64,000 nucleotides of DNA from Homarus americanus (Eukaryota; Arthropoda; Malacostraca; Decapoda; Nephropidae), in assembly GCF_018991925.1 (NCBI RefSeq), contig NW_024735442.1:56001-120000 (forward strand), in the 5' to 3' direction. Below the pieces are notes generated by a model. That model had not been told where the DNA came from. It made no database searches and saw only the letters and a list, made by a program, of their open reading frames with translations. The position numbers and the translations under genes are program-made. Of this stretch, positions 54,702 through 64,000 are shown piece after piece (the stretch's first letter is position 1; each line of letters begins with the position of its first letter).

Positions 54702-54934
54702 GGGATATTACATTCCACGTGGACAATCGTTTTTTTTATGCTATTTATAACGTAAGGTAACCTTACTTAACCTGGTCATTTAACTAAGATGGTAAAGATC
54801 GTATAGAACGACGATCGTAGGATGACACCACTAGGGAGGGAGGGAGGGAGAGTGGAAGGAGAAGAGAGGAGAGCCACCAGACGACCCACAACATCCGGGC
54901 AGGAAGTGGCAGGCAGCGATGAGAGGACTGACCC
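54702..54934. other. No recognisable gene
   Basis: GGGAGGGAGGGAGGGAG at 54835-54851. Otherwise unassigned. Confidence 0.4.
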
Positions 54935-55172
54935 TCCACACACACACACTTGTCCTCCCCACCACACACACTTGTCCTCCCCACCACACACACACACAAA
55001 ACACACACACATGTCCTCCCCACCACACACACACACATCCCTCCCCCACCACACACACACACACAGTCCTGTCACACACACACACACACACACTTGTCCT
55101 CCCCACCACACACACTTGTCCTCCCCACCACACACACACATCTGTCCTCCTCAAAACACACACACACACACA
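54935..55172. repeat. (CA)n with CTTGTCCTCCCCACCA spacers
   Basis: Eight CA arrays separated by CTTGTCCTCCCCACCA or a variant. All frames on both strands are open for 90-180 codons, C/V/W/G or H/T/P-rich, by composition. Confidence 0.93.
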
Positions 55173-55174
55173 CA

Positions 55175-55465
55175 CACTTGAGGTCCCTCACAACACCATC
55201 TGTGAGGGAATTACTACACCACGTCAGGTCCCTCATAACACCATCTGTGAGGGAACTACTACACCATGTGAGGTCCCTCCTAACACCATCTGGGAGGGAC
55301 TTACTACACTAAGTGTTTGCTGTTCAACACCTACATTAATCTGTATGTTCCTTTACCTTTCTCTAATGGAGGCTTTTGTTAAACCACCAATGTATATAAT
55401 AAGTCATTTTAGTCCAATGTATATTTTCAGCCTTCGGGATGCAGAACTTTTTCAATAAACCGTTA

Positions 55466-55519
<54 letters not shown>

Positions 55520-55532
55520 ATTATTATTATTT
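55175..55532 (+). mobile_element. Family G, copy G2
   Basis: Three 45-base units with ACACCATCTGTGAGGGA(A/C)TT and CTACACCA(C/T)GT, then the shared 3' part: TGGAGGCTTTTGTTAAACCA, GTCCAATGTATATTTTCAGC, AATAAACCG and about 22 TTA units (55464-55531). Confidence 0.75.
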
Positions 55533-55597
55533 TTTTTACACTACTACTACTTTACTGTCATTCGGAATCGAGTATGACGATCATCCAGCTATGACAC

Positions 55598-55980
55598 AAT
55601 GATATAAATACTTAACGGTTTATTGAAAAAAAAAGTTCTGCAGCCCGAAGGCTGAAAATATACATTGGACTAAAATGACTTATTACATACAAAGACATGG
55701 GGTGGGTGGGTCGTTTAACAAAAGCTTTCACTACTGAAAGAAGAAGGGGCATGAATTGAACATACAAGTTATTATAGTTTACAGTTGATGGCCCGGGCCT
55801 GGGCTTGTCATTGAGACACCAGGTGGTGTGGTGTTCACGTGGTGTAGTAACTCGTCCTCGGGTGTTGATATGATGGGCCTCACGTGGTCATTAAAACACC
55901 AGGTAGTGTGGTGTTCACGTAGTGTAGTAACTCGTCCTCGGGTGTTGATATGAAGGACCTCATGTGGTCATTGAGACACC
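55598..55980 (-). mobile_element. Family G, copy G3, inverted relative to G2
   Basis: Minus-strand copy: TCAATAAACCG end at about 55616-55628, then GGCTGCAGAAC, GTCCAATGTATATTTTCAGC and GGGCCATCAACTGTAAACTA. Two perfect-length 80-base units start at 55809 and 55889 (a third is cut at 55969), each with CACGTG-like E-box phrases. The last unit runs into A5 at the shared AGGTCGACC. Confidence 0.78.
55809..55978. repeat. 80-bp direct repeats in G3
   Basis: CATTGAGACACCAGGTGGTG recurs at 55809, 55889 and 55969, period exactly 80. Each full unit contains GTTCACGTGG/AGT and CTCGTCCTCGGGTGTTGATA. Confidence 0.9.
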
Positions 55981-57443
55981 AGGTCGACCATACCATCCTC
56001 CTTTCAAAGCTTGAACATTACGGCGTTAGGGACCTGTCCCACAATTGGTTTACCTCATATCTATCCAACAGGAAGCATATGTCTGCTATAATAATCATCA
56101 ACCTGACTCCTCGCCAATCTTGTATGGCGCCCCCCCAAGGTTCCATTCTCGGTCCAGTACAGTTTTTGTTGTACATAACGATATAGTCCATGCCAGCACA
56201 CTCCTAAAATACAACTTATTTATAGACGATATTAATCTCTATGCCAGCAACTCAGACATCCATTCCTTGATGAGAACTATGAACACTGAATTGACTAAAG
56301 TCAGGACCTGGGTAATACGTAATAAACTTACCTTAAACCTCGAAAAAACCCACTACACGATCTTTCACAGAGGGAAAAACTTAGCCCCAGACTTGGACCC
56401 CCTGTACCTTGGTGATACACTCCTCAAACGCGAACAAAATACTAAATTCCTCGGAATTATTGTTGATGAGAAACTTAACTGGAGAAATCACATACAAGCC
56501 ATTCACAGTAAAGTAAAAAAAACAGTGCTGTATCATGTATCATACTCAACAGTCACTCACTCTCACAGCAATGAAAGAAGTCTATTATGATGTTGCTTAC
56601 CAACACCTGATACACTGTCACACACTATGGGGGGCCTCTGGCTCTTCAAAAACCCAATCCCTGGTTACTTGAAAAATAAAATAGATCACACACACACACA
56701 CGAACAATTTGCTAAATTGAAAATGTTAAATTTCGAGGATATTAACACTTACTGCTGTGCTCTATTTGTTTATAAATCTGTCAATCACTTGCTTTACAAC
56801 AATTATTTCCATAAAATATCAAGGTGTGAAGATGTGGAACAACTTACCCCCACCCATCCGACCAAAGACTATGCTCCTTTCCTTTAAATCATCTCTTAAA
56901 AAATATCTATTGTCTAAGTATTAATATTTCTTGTCATACCAACTATATATACCTGCTCTTATTGAACCATCAAAACCGTTTTATCAGAAATTATCATGTA
57001 AATAGATAAGAAATTAATATTGCAAAAAAATATATTTGCCAACTAGACAGAAGCCTAACAGCTCTGTCCTCTTGTTCAACCTTAACACAACCCATGTTGT
57101 ACTGCTTCCCTAATTATATTTAAGTTTTTAATTCCACTGTAACTTATGTATATACTTATAATATAAATGTAAAAAAAAAAATAAATGAATAAAAATAAAG
57201 AAATAAATATTGAAGTGATTACCGTGGTAACATTCTGATATGTTCTTATTACCACCATGGTATGTGTACTATTGCAGATGATACTAAATGTTGCACAATA
57301 CTTCCTTGAGATAAATGTGCAGTATATATCAGGTGCCTTCAGGAGAGCTCAGGTTCTCAACTGGCTCAGCCATGTTAATATTGTTATTATTATCCACCTC
57401 TGTATCTGTGTTTTTCTGGCTAAATAAACTGTTACAATCAATC
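55981..57443 (+). mobile_element. LINE family A, RT second half and 3'UTR (copy A5)
   Basis: Begins just after RT motif A: VDHTILLSKLEHYGVRDLSH. The first frame (to 56186) contains PQGSILGPVQFLLYI, and a shift is needed between NWFTSYLSNR and the rest. Frame 56045-56590 has DIVHASTLLKYNLFIDDINL, where motif C is FIDD instead of FADD, then LNLEKTHYTIFHRGKNL and FLGIIVDEKLNWRNHIQ. Frame 56627-56887 has the tail EDINTYCCALFVYKSVNHLL. The 3'UTR ends TAAATAAACTG plus an ATCA-type tail (CAATCAATCAATTAG). 5'-truncated and not functional. Confidence 0.85.
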
Positions 57444-57449
57444 AATTAG

Positions 57450-58740
57450 GTAGGTATGGTGTGAGGTGGAGGCCAGGAGGAGGACGTGGGCGGACTGGGT
57501 GTGAGGTTGAGGCCAGGAGGAGGACGTGGGCGGACTGGGTGTGAGGTGGAGGCCAGGAGGAGGACGTGGGCGGACTGGGTGTGAGGTTGAGGCCAGGAGG
57601 AGGACGTGGGCGGACTGGGTGTGAGGTTGAGGCCAGGAGGGAGGACGTGGGCGGACTGGGTGTGAGGTTGAGGCCAGGAGGAGGACGTGGGCGGACTGGG
57701 TGTGAGGTTGAGGCCAGGAGGAGGACGTGGGCGGACTGGGTGTGAGGTTGAGGAGGACTGGGGTGAGGTAGAGGACAGGAGGAGGACGTGGGCGGACTGG
57801 GTGTGAGGTGGAGGACAGGAGGAGGACGTGGCGGACTGGGTGTGGTGGAGGACAGGAGGAGGACGTGGGCGGACTGGGTGTGAGGTGGAGGACAGGAGGA
57901 GGACGTGGGCGGACTGGGTGGTGAGGTTGAGGCCAGGAGGAGGACGTGGGCGGACTGGGTGGTTGAGGCCAGGAGGAGGACGTGGGCGGACTGGGTGTGA
58001 GGTGGAGGAGGAGGAGGACGTGGGCGGACTGGGTGTGAGGTGGAGGACAGGAGGAGGACGTGGGCGGACTGGGTGTGAGGTGGAGGACAGGAGGAGGACG
58101 TGGGCGGACTGGGTGTGAGGTGAGGAGGTGGGCGGACTGGGTGGAGGGGAGGACAGGAGGAGGACGTGGGCGGACTGGGTGTGAGGTTGAGGCCAGGAGG
58201 AGGACGTGGGACTGGGTGTGAGGTTGAGGCCAGGAGGAGGACGTGGAGTGAGGTGGAGGACAGGAGGAGGACGTGGGCGGACTGGGTGTGAGGTGGAGGA
58301 CAGGAGGAGGACGTGGGCGGACTGGGTGTGAGGTGGAGGCCAGGAGGAGGACGTGGGCGGACTGGGTGTGAGGTTGAGGCCAGGAGGAGGACGTGGGCGG
58401 ACTGGGTGTGAGGTTGAGGCCAGGAGGCGGACGTGGGCGGACTGGGTGTGAGGTTGAGGCCAGGAGGAGGACGTGGGGACTGGGTGTGAGGTGGAGGACA
58501 GGAGGAGGACGTGGGGTGGAGGACAGGAGGAGGACGTGGGCGGACTGGGTGTGAGGTGGAGGCCAGAAGGAGGACGTGGGCGGACTGGGTGTGAGGTTGA
58601 GGCCAGGAGGAGGACGTGGGCGGACTGGGTGTGAGGTTGAGGCCAGGAGGCGGACGTGGGCGGACTGGGTGTGAGGTTGAGGCCAGGAGGAGGACGTGGG
58701 CGGACTGGGTGTGAGGTAGCGGACGTGGGGAGGATGTAGG
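57450..58740. repeat. 40-bp minisatellite, about 32 units
   Basis: Unit GTGAGGTTGAGGCCAGGAGG plus AGGACGTGGGCGGACTGGGT. GTTGAGGCC and GTGGAGGACA variants form blocks. 40 is not divisible by three, but no frame of the minus strand contains a stop. The minus strand is therefore open for 445 codons and cycles with a 40-residue period (phrases SHPVRPRPPPGLNLTPSPPT and SAHVLLLASTSHP). Several units have 2-17 base deletions that only change phase. Confidence 0.95.
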
Positions 58741-59462
58741 GGGCGTGGGTCGGTGTACTGCACCTTTTCCCTCACTGCCTGTCTAAGGATTGTTTGATTT
58801 TATGCCTGTCTGTTTGTGTGTCTGTCTGTCTGTGTATATGCCTGTCTATGTCTCTCTACCCGACTGTCTGTCTGTCTCCCTTCCAATTCTTACTATTTAT
58901 TCCTACTTCCTTCTCTTCCTTTATTATCATTATTTGTGTATTCTCCTCCTACCTACTAATTCTCTTAGGTAATGTTAGATACCTGATGGAGGCATCCCTA
59001 AGTATTCTCAAACAACAAAAATTCAAAGATTAAAGATAGTCATTATACACTACTCTTCAAACTTTACAACGAGAACGAAAATAAATATCATTCTATACTA
59101 TTATTCCCTTAGGTATGATTCTTACACTTATACACAGTTATCTTCAATTAATTCAAGCGTAATTTATATAGTTATTTTATCTTCATTTCCTTCATTTCCC
59201 GTCATCCGAGAGAGAAGGTGAGAGGGAACTGAGAGGAGGGTTAGCGGGATAGTGTTCATAGTTTCGCTTTTAACAAATAACACATATAGTAAACCAAGGT
59301 GATTTTTTCTGTCTCATGTGATACCAATCGTGAGGAAGCTAAGTTAAGATAATTTCTTATGATGTTATTTGTATTTAAATCTAGGTGAGGGTGGAGTTGG
59401 TGGCAGTGATTAATTAATTAACAACAGTAAATAATAATAATAATATCCTCCATAGTGGGTTT

Positions 59463-59464
<2 letters not shown>
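58741..59464. other. No recognisable gene
   Basis: TGTCTG phrases at 58806-58880, otherwise AT-rich unassigned DNA. Confidence 0.4.

Positions 59465-59465
<1 letters not shown>

Positions 59466-59522
<57 letters not shown>
59466..59522. repeat. (GA)n microsatellite
   Basis: About 28 uninterrupted GA units. Confidence 0.97.
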
Positions 59523-59527
<5 letters not shown>

Positions 59528-59631
59528 CAACACGGTCAGGTTCTGGTGCGCATGACGTCATAGACTGACTAGTGTGGGAGGGGACCTGCGTGCTGGCCAA
59601 CCTGTTTTGTTAGACCCTGGGTAGGTTTTAT

Positions 59632-60032
59632 AGGGTTTAATAACTTTATTGACAAAGCTTGAAGTACAATTTGCCTATTCTGAGTAATTCAATCATGTCC
59701 GGCCATGCAGGACAGAGGTTCATACACCAAGGGGACAATAGTAAAGGTAACATTCATTAATAGTACAGGTTGTATTCATGAGAGTGATATCACTATTCAC
59801 TCCCACGCAGGACAGTATGTCATATTCTATTTGAGGACTAATGAGTGTGGACTAGCAATTAGGATAGACCTCAAGAACGTCCTCAAGCACTCTTGATTTA
59901 ATGTAATAATTACAGTGTTCATGACAAAATAAGCCAGGTGGCCTGAAGTCTTTGACAGTGTCACATTTAATAATATAATGTTCAAGTGTATCCTTTAAAT
60001 GTTTATCATAAAGTTCACATGCTGGGTGTTGA
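59632..60032 (-). mobile_element. LINE family B 3' end, diverged (copy B7)
   Basis: Minus-strand copy from the zinc-knuckle region (CATGTGAACTTTATGATAAA, first Cys codons changed) through CDTVKDFRPPGLF and the 3'UTR, ending GTCAATAAAGTTATTAAACC. It has a deletion of the CATTGGACG/TATATAGG part. It is more diverged than B1-B6. Confidence 0.72.
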
Positions 60033-60054
60033 TGGGTAGGGGAGAGAGGAAGAT

Positions 60055-60240
60055 ATTGATATTGATATTGAAATAGTTTATTTCGCCAGAAAAATACAAA
60101 GTCGATAATGATAACAATATTGATATGGCTGAACCATTTGAAAGCCTGAGCTCTCTTGGAGGCACCTGATATAGATTGTACATTTATCTCAAGGAAGTAT
60201 TATGTAACATTTAGTATCATCTGGAATAGTACAAATAACT
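60055..60240 (-). mobile_element. LINE family A 3'UTR fragment with AATATC tail (copy A7)
   Basis: The minus strand reads TACTATTCCAGATGATACTAA-type UTR, GGTTCAGCCATATCAATATT, TGGCGAAATAAACTATTTC and then AATATC units (plus strand GATATT at 60055-60073). It sits head to tail beside B7. Confidence 0.8.
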
Positions 60241-60496
60241 TGGTTTTGGTATGAACATGATGTTGCCATGATTTAGACTCCATTATTTATTTATTTATTT
60301 ATTTTACGTTTATACTATAAGTATATTCATATTTTGCAGTGGAGTTGATAAACATTAGTATGATAAGTGGGGGAAGCAATACAGCATATGGGTTGTATTA
60401 AGGTGAAACAGGGGGAGTGAGAGGAGGAGATTGGGTGACAGTGAGAGGGAGGTAAAATGGCAATTGGCACGAAGAAATGAGTAAGATAACCCCCCA
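60241..60496. other. No recognisable gene; short TTTA run
   Basis: (ATTT)5 at 60285-60305, then G-rich unassigned sequence leading to A6. Confidence 0.4.
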
Positions 60497-61110
60497 CCCC
60501 GTGCACTCCTCTCAGTCCCAGACCTCCATAAATATCATGGTGCGAAGGTGTGGAATAACTTATTCCCACCCATCCCAGCAAAGACTACGCTCCCTTCCTT
60601 TAAATCATCTCTTAAAAAATATTTATTGTCTAAGTGTTAATATATTTTGTAATACCTACTTTATATTCCTGTTGTTATTGTACCACCAAAGCCGTTTTAT
60701 CAAAAATTGTCATGTAGATAGATAGATAGAAACTACCATTGCAATAAATATATTTGCCAACTAGACATGATACTGACAGCTCTGTCCTCTTGTTCCACCT
60801 TAATACAACCCATGTTGTACTGCTCCACTGTAAAGTGCGTATATAATGTAAACAAAAATAAATAAAATAAAATAAATAAATCGAAGTGATAGCCGTGGTA
60901 ACATTCTGATATATTCTTATTACCACCATGCCATGTGTACGATTCCAGATGATACTAAATGTTACATAATACTTCCTTGAGATAAATGTACAGTACATAT
61001 CAGGTGCCTACAAGAGAGCTCGGGCTCTCAACTGGCTCAGCCATGTTAATATTGTGATTTTTATCGACTCTGTATCTGTATTTTTCTGGCTAAATAAACT
61101 TTCAATATCA
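60497..61110 (+). mobile_element. LINE family A 3' end (copy A6)
   Basis: Starts PHPVHSSQSQTSIN, then VWNNLFPPIPAKTTLPSF-type tail (one base shift from the first part), and about 490 bases of 3'UTR ending GGCTAAATAAACTTT and two to three AATATC units (61093-61107). It begins at nearly the same codons as A1. Confidence 0.85.
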
Positions 61111-61320
61111 ATATCAAAGTAGGAGAAGGGAATAAGGGGAGGAAGAGGGCCAACGAGAGGGGAGAGGGGTCCGGGAAAAAGATGAGAGGAAGGAGGGGAA
61201 CCAAGGAGAGGGAGGGAGAGGGATTGGGTACCAGGGAGAGGGAGGGATGAGGACCAGGGAGAGGGATGGATAGGGGATGGGGAACAGGGAGAGGGAGGGA
61301 GGGGGGAGGAAGAAGACTTC
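61111..61320. repeat. Purine-rich GGGAGAGGGA(G/T)GGA repeat
   Basis: Units of about 30 bases with ACCAGGGAGAGGGAGGGA. Minus frames P/S/L-rich by composition. Confidence 0.75.
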
Positions 61321-61389
61321 ACTTTGTTCTGGGAGACACAAGGAGGATCGTTGACGTGTTTCCTCGGACGATAATTGTTGGTGGTCGTC

Positions 61390-61885
61390 GCCAATTCGTC
61401 ACGGTCGGTGGGAGTAGAGGGAGGGGGGTGTGAGGGGATGACGAAGGAGGGGATAATTAGGAGGATGAGGAGGAAGCAGCAGGTGGTGGTGGTGCCTGAG
61501 GGAGGGAGAGCGGGCTGGGAGTGCCATCGAGGGGTGTTGAGTGGTCACCGCATCTCCCTTCCCCTGCAGGCAGTGTTGTGGTCGTCGGGAGCCTGGGTGA
61601 GGCCTAGAGGAGGAGGTGGGATAGAGAGTGAGGTGGAGGGAGAAGAGTGAGGTAGAGGGGGGAGGGTAAGGTAGAGAGGGAGGGATGGGGTGGGGAGGGA
61701 GGGGCGAGATGGAGGTAGAGGGGGAAGGGGGAGGTAGAGGTGGAAGGGGAGGTAGAGGGGGAGGAAGAGGTGAATGAAATGGTGGAAGTGAGGTAGAGGG
61801 TGAAGGGGAAGGGGAGGTGTGGGCTTAGATGGAGGGGGAAATCGGGGTGGAGGAGGTGGAAGTGGAGGAGGAGGAGGATCAGAGT
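61390..61885. repeat. GGA/GGTAGAGG-rich purine tract
   Basis: GAGGTAGAGGGGGAAGGGGA-like imperfect units, particularly 61640-61800. 61500-61620 is more mixed. No gene. Confidence 0.75.
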
Positions 61886-62123
61886 CAAATTATTTGTACA
61901 AACTCTCACATTACCTCGACTGTTTACTCACATACGTTACGCTCCACTACACCATAATTCGTTTTTGTGGGGGTAATGTGTACACCAAACAGTTCTAGAT
62001 CTATTGCACATGTCTATGTGTGTATCGCCTTGTGTATACGTCTATAACACTTAATCATCTATGTGTATGGTGTAAACTGAACATAATTTTATCACTGGAA
62101 CGAATTCCGATTCTATTTCTTAA

Positions 62124-62435
62124 TTAACACGAAATCATAAAACAAAACAAGAGCCTTGAAGCACCATAGGCGACAAGGGTCACATATGGGGCCTCCGTCA
62201 GCAGTGCCTGGAGGGCTAGGGAGCCGCGGTGGGCTGGCCGGGCGCCCTGGTCTTTATGGCCGGCACTGAGCAGCGTAAATATTGTCTTAGTTACGCCAGC
62301 CGTAAAACTTGCCTCTGTAAACCCTTCCCTTGACGCCTCGTGGACAAACTGGATTAAAATTCCTAGACAGTATACGTAGGAAATAGTTGGCAGATTACTC
62401 GCTAATACAGATGTCATGTCTTCCGCCACAACCAT
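62124..62435 (-). CDS. Unassigned minus-strand ORF (tentative)
   Basis: 103 codons from ATG 62435, starting MVVAEDMTSVLASNLPTISY and ending GASRLLFCFMISC, with TAA. The composition is ordinary and not repeat-driven, with CpG-rich codons in the middle (GHKDQGARPAHRGSLALQAL). I recognise no domain. There is no clear signal peptide or membrane protein pattern beyond short hydrophobic stretches (residues 20-28 and the C-terminus). No neighbour gives context. Possibly a chance frame or part of an unrecognised transcript. Confidence 0.25.
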   Translation of the reverse strand: MVVAEDMTSVLASNLPTISYVYCLGILIQFVHEASREGFTEASFTAGVTKTIFTLLSAGHKDQGARPAHRGSLALQALLTEAPYVTLVAYGASRLLFCFMISC

Positions 62436-62439
62436 AACA

Positions 62440-63412
62440 TCCTAACACCTTGAGGGGGGAGGGGGGGGGGAAGAAGGGGAAGTAGATAGTCCTGCCAGCG
62501 TGGGCAGAAGAAGGACCACCCTAAAACGCACTAGCCTGAGGGGAAGGTTGAGGAGAACCGTTCATACTAATTTCCTCCCCTCACCGTTACACCCTCCCCT
62601 TGACCACCTGCTACTCTTTCGTGTACCTTAATGACCCTCGTGACAGCCTCCGCCTCCCTCACCTTCCCGGAGAAGGCAAATTATTTTGTGCAAAATGTGC
62701 AGACGTCACCCCCTCCCCTTCTCCCCCACCACCCCCCCTACCAACACTCTCCCTCTGGGTTTAGATCCCTTAACTTCTCCCACTAATACCTCCCCCCCCC
62801 ACCCCCACCTTAATTCATTTTAGACGATGTTGTCGTCACTCCTGTGGTGTTGGCTTACCCTCCGTGGTGTTGAGTCTCATTACATAGTATTAGATTCCCT
62901 ATCTTGACGCTAAACCCCTAAAAGAAGTGTTTGATTTCTTAGCATGGTGTTTAATCCCTTAACCTGATAGCAATACAATTCACTGTATTATTGCATGTGG
63001 TGTTCGATTCCCTAACACGTGGTATTAGATCTCACAGTTCATACAGGTAGAGTTTATTATTTCGCTTCTCACACTCTATAGTCCTATTTAAGTGGTCTTG
63101 TGTGCCATTACTCGCTGTAATTCACCATCTTATTATATTAGACTTTATGAACATTAATTCTCTCGAACACATACTGTAGCACTAAGTGTTTTTCATTGTT
63201 GTTAAATAAGTTAATTATGTGTACCTGACAGTAAGTAAAGATACACAAGTCATTATGAAGAACTTTACCTACGACCACACTCAATAAAATCAATAACAAA
63301 ATAAATGCCAAGTTAAAAATAAAAAATAAAATACTTATGAAACCTAACATAGAAATTACTGAAAGTGAATCAATGAAAATAAATTTATTGACGTTGGAAT
63401 TAAAATACTCGT

Positions 63413-63415
<3 letters not shown>
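62440..63415. other. No recognisable gene
   Basis: G16 with one A interruption at about 62454-62470. C-rich phrases at 62700-62810. Loosely repeated GGTGTT(T/G)GATTCCCTAAC phrases lie at 62860-63030, about every 35-50 bases. AT-rich beyond. Confidence 0.45.

Positions 63416-63459
<44 letters not shown>
63416..63459. repeat. (GA)n microsatellite
   Basis: About 20 GA units. Confidence 0.96.
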
Positions 63460-63461
<2 letters not shown>

Positions 63462-63678
63462 CAACACACCCAGGAAGTCACTCAACAATAAAAAAGGTTG
63501 ACACAGACTCTTTAAAAACTCTTAAACCCACCAAAGACAAAAAAAAAAGACAATGGTCGCTAACGATGGTCTGTGTACATTATAAAACAATAAAAACGTA
63601 AGAATAATCAATTGCTAAGATTCTTGGTTTATGGACCAATTTTAGGATCACCGGAATAATCGCCCACTCCTTTTGTAT

Positions 63679-63988
63679 CACCTGAAGATTGTCCACCTTA
63701 ACGTTACTTGGGGGGGGAGGGGGGTTAGGTTAAGTTAGGTTAACGCTTGGGTGGTTAGGTTAAGTTAGGTTAACGCTTGGGTGGTTAGGTTAAGTTAGGT
63801 TAACGCTTGGGTGGTTAGGTTAAGTTAGGTTAACGCTTGGGTGGTTAGGTTAAGTTAGGTTAACGCTTGGGGGGTTAGGTTAAGTTAGGTTAACGCTTGG
63901 GTGGTTTGGTTAAGTTAGGTTAACGCTTGGGTGGTTAGGCTTAGTTATTTTGTCTTAGGTTAGCATTAGGTTGTTTAATCTTCAGGTG
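63679..63988. mobile_element. MITE-like inverted-repeat element containing a minisatellite
   Basis: CACCTGAAGATT at 63679-63690 and its exact inverse AATCTTCAGGTG at 63977-63988 bound a 310-base segment. Flanking bases outside the repeats could not be checked for a target duplication because the window ends at 64000. The interior is mostly the 30-base minisatellite. The 29.9-kb element shares the terminal core. Confidence 0.6.
63723..63945. repeat. 30-bp minisatellite with TTAGGT motifs
   Basis: Seven units of GGTTAGGTTAAGTTAGGTTA plus ACGCTTGGGT, period exactly 30, nearly identical. Each unit has two TTAGGTTA blocks similar to the TTAGG telomere repeat. After 63935 it decays to TTAGGCTTAGTT and TTAGGTTAGCATTAGG. 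Confidence 0.95.
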
Positions 63989-64000
63989 AAATAAGCTGGG

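Noticed and set aside
54776..55458. Cys/Val/Trp-rich or His/Thr-rich proteins
   Set aside because: They follow directly from the CA arrays with CCTCCCCACCA spacers, with both strands open at once.
63723..63945. A true chromosome end
   Set aside because: The unit is 30 bases with only partial TTAGG content. The array is short, bounded by inverted repeats, and followed by non-repeat sequence.

Overview
The window looks like repeat-dense nuclear DNA from an arthropod, most likely a decapod crustacean. This is an inference. It rests on long GA/CT, GT, AT and TTA microsatellites, several families of decayed non-LTR retrotransposons (LINEs), tRNA-derived SINEs, and short tracts of TTAGG, the arthropod telomere repeat. 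I found no operons, no rRNA and no gene with intact, recognisable host domains. Nearly every recognisable coding stretch is a broken transposable-element ORF.

I use working letters for the interspersed families; they are not database names. A is a LINE with an APE endonuclease and reverse transcriptase (RT) and a short-repeat 3' tail; nine pieces are seen. B is the zinc-knuckle C-terminus plus 3'UTR of another LINE; seven copies. C, D and E are RT C-terminal tails of further LINEs. F is ORF1 plus the endonuclease of a Jockey/X-like LINE. G is an interspersed element with 80-bp direct repeats and a TTA tail; three copies. There are also a tandem pair of tRNA-Ala-like SINEs, a 617-bp non-autonomous hAT element with an 8-bp target duplication, an interrupted Tc1/mariner transposase, a Gypsy-type RNase H fragment, and a small inverted-repeat family.

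Layout. 0-2.5 kb: D1 and A1 fragments, then 20-bp and 24-bp minisatellites. 2.5-6.5 kb: mostly unassigned DNA with GA arrays. 6.5-13.7 kb: B1, then a long polypurine tract carrying B2 and B3. 13.7-17.4 kb: SINE pair and A2, the copy with most of the RT. 18-19.9 kb: family F. 20-26 kb: minisatellites and one unassigned ORF with a possible splice donor. 26-32 kb: G1, C, an inverted-repeat element and unassigned DNA. 32.3-35.6 kb: AT array, A3 (the best endonuclease) and B4. 35.6-42 kb: GA arrays, D2, Gypsy, mariner plus E, D3, the hAT element and A4. 42-52.8 kb: B5 and B6 around a polypyrimidine tract, then many minisatellites. 54.5-61.1 kb: A9, an inverted pair G2/G3, A5, a 1.3-kb 40-bp minisatellite, B7, A7 and A6. 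The right end holds a 30-bp TTAGGT-containing minisatellite bounded by inverted repeats.

The most interesting signals are: (1) that terminal minisatellite inside a MITE-like inverted-repeat frame, with a short relative at 29.9 kb; (2) the SINE dimer in which one target duplication occurs three times; (3) the pyrimidine-rich sense-strand context of every family B copy; (4) switching of the tail repeat unit among family A copies; (5) a stop codon at the same position in two family A copies. I did not find a clearly new enzymatic system.
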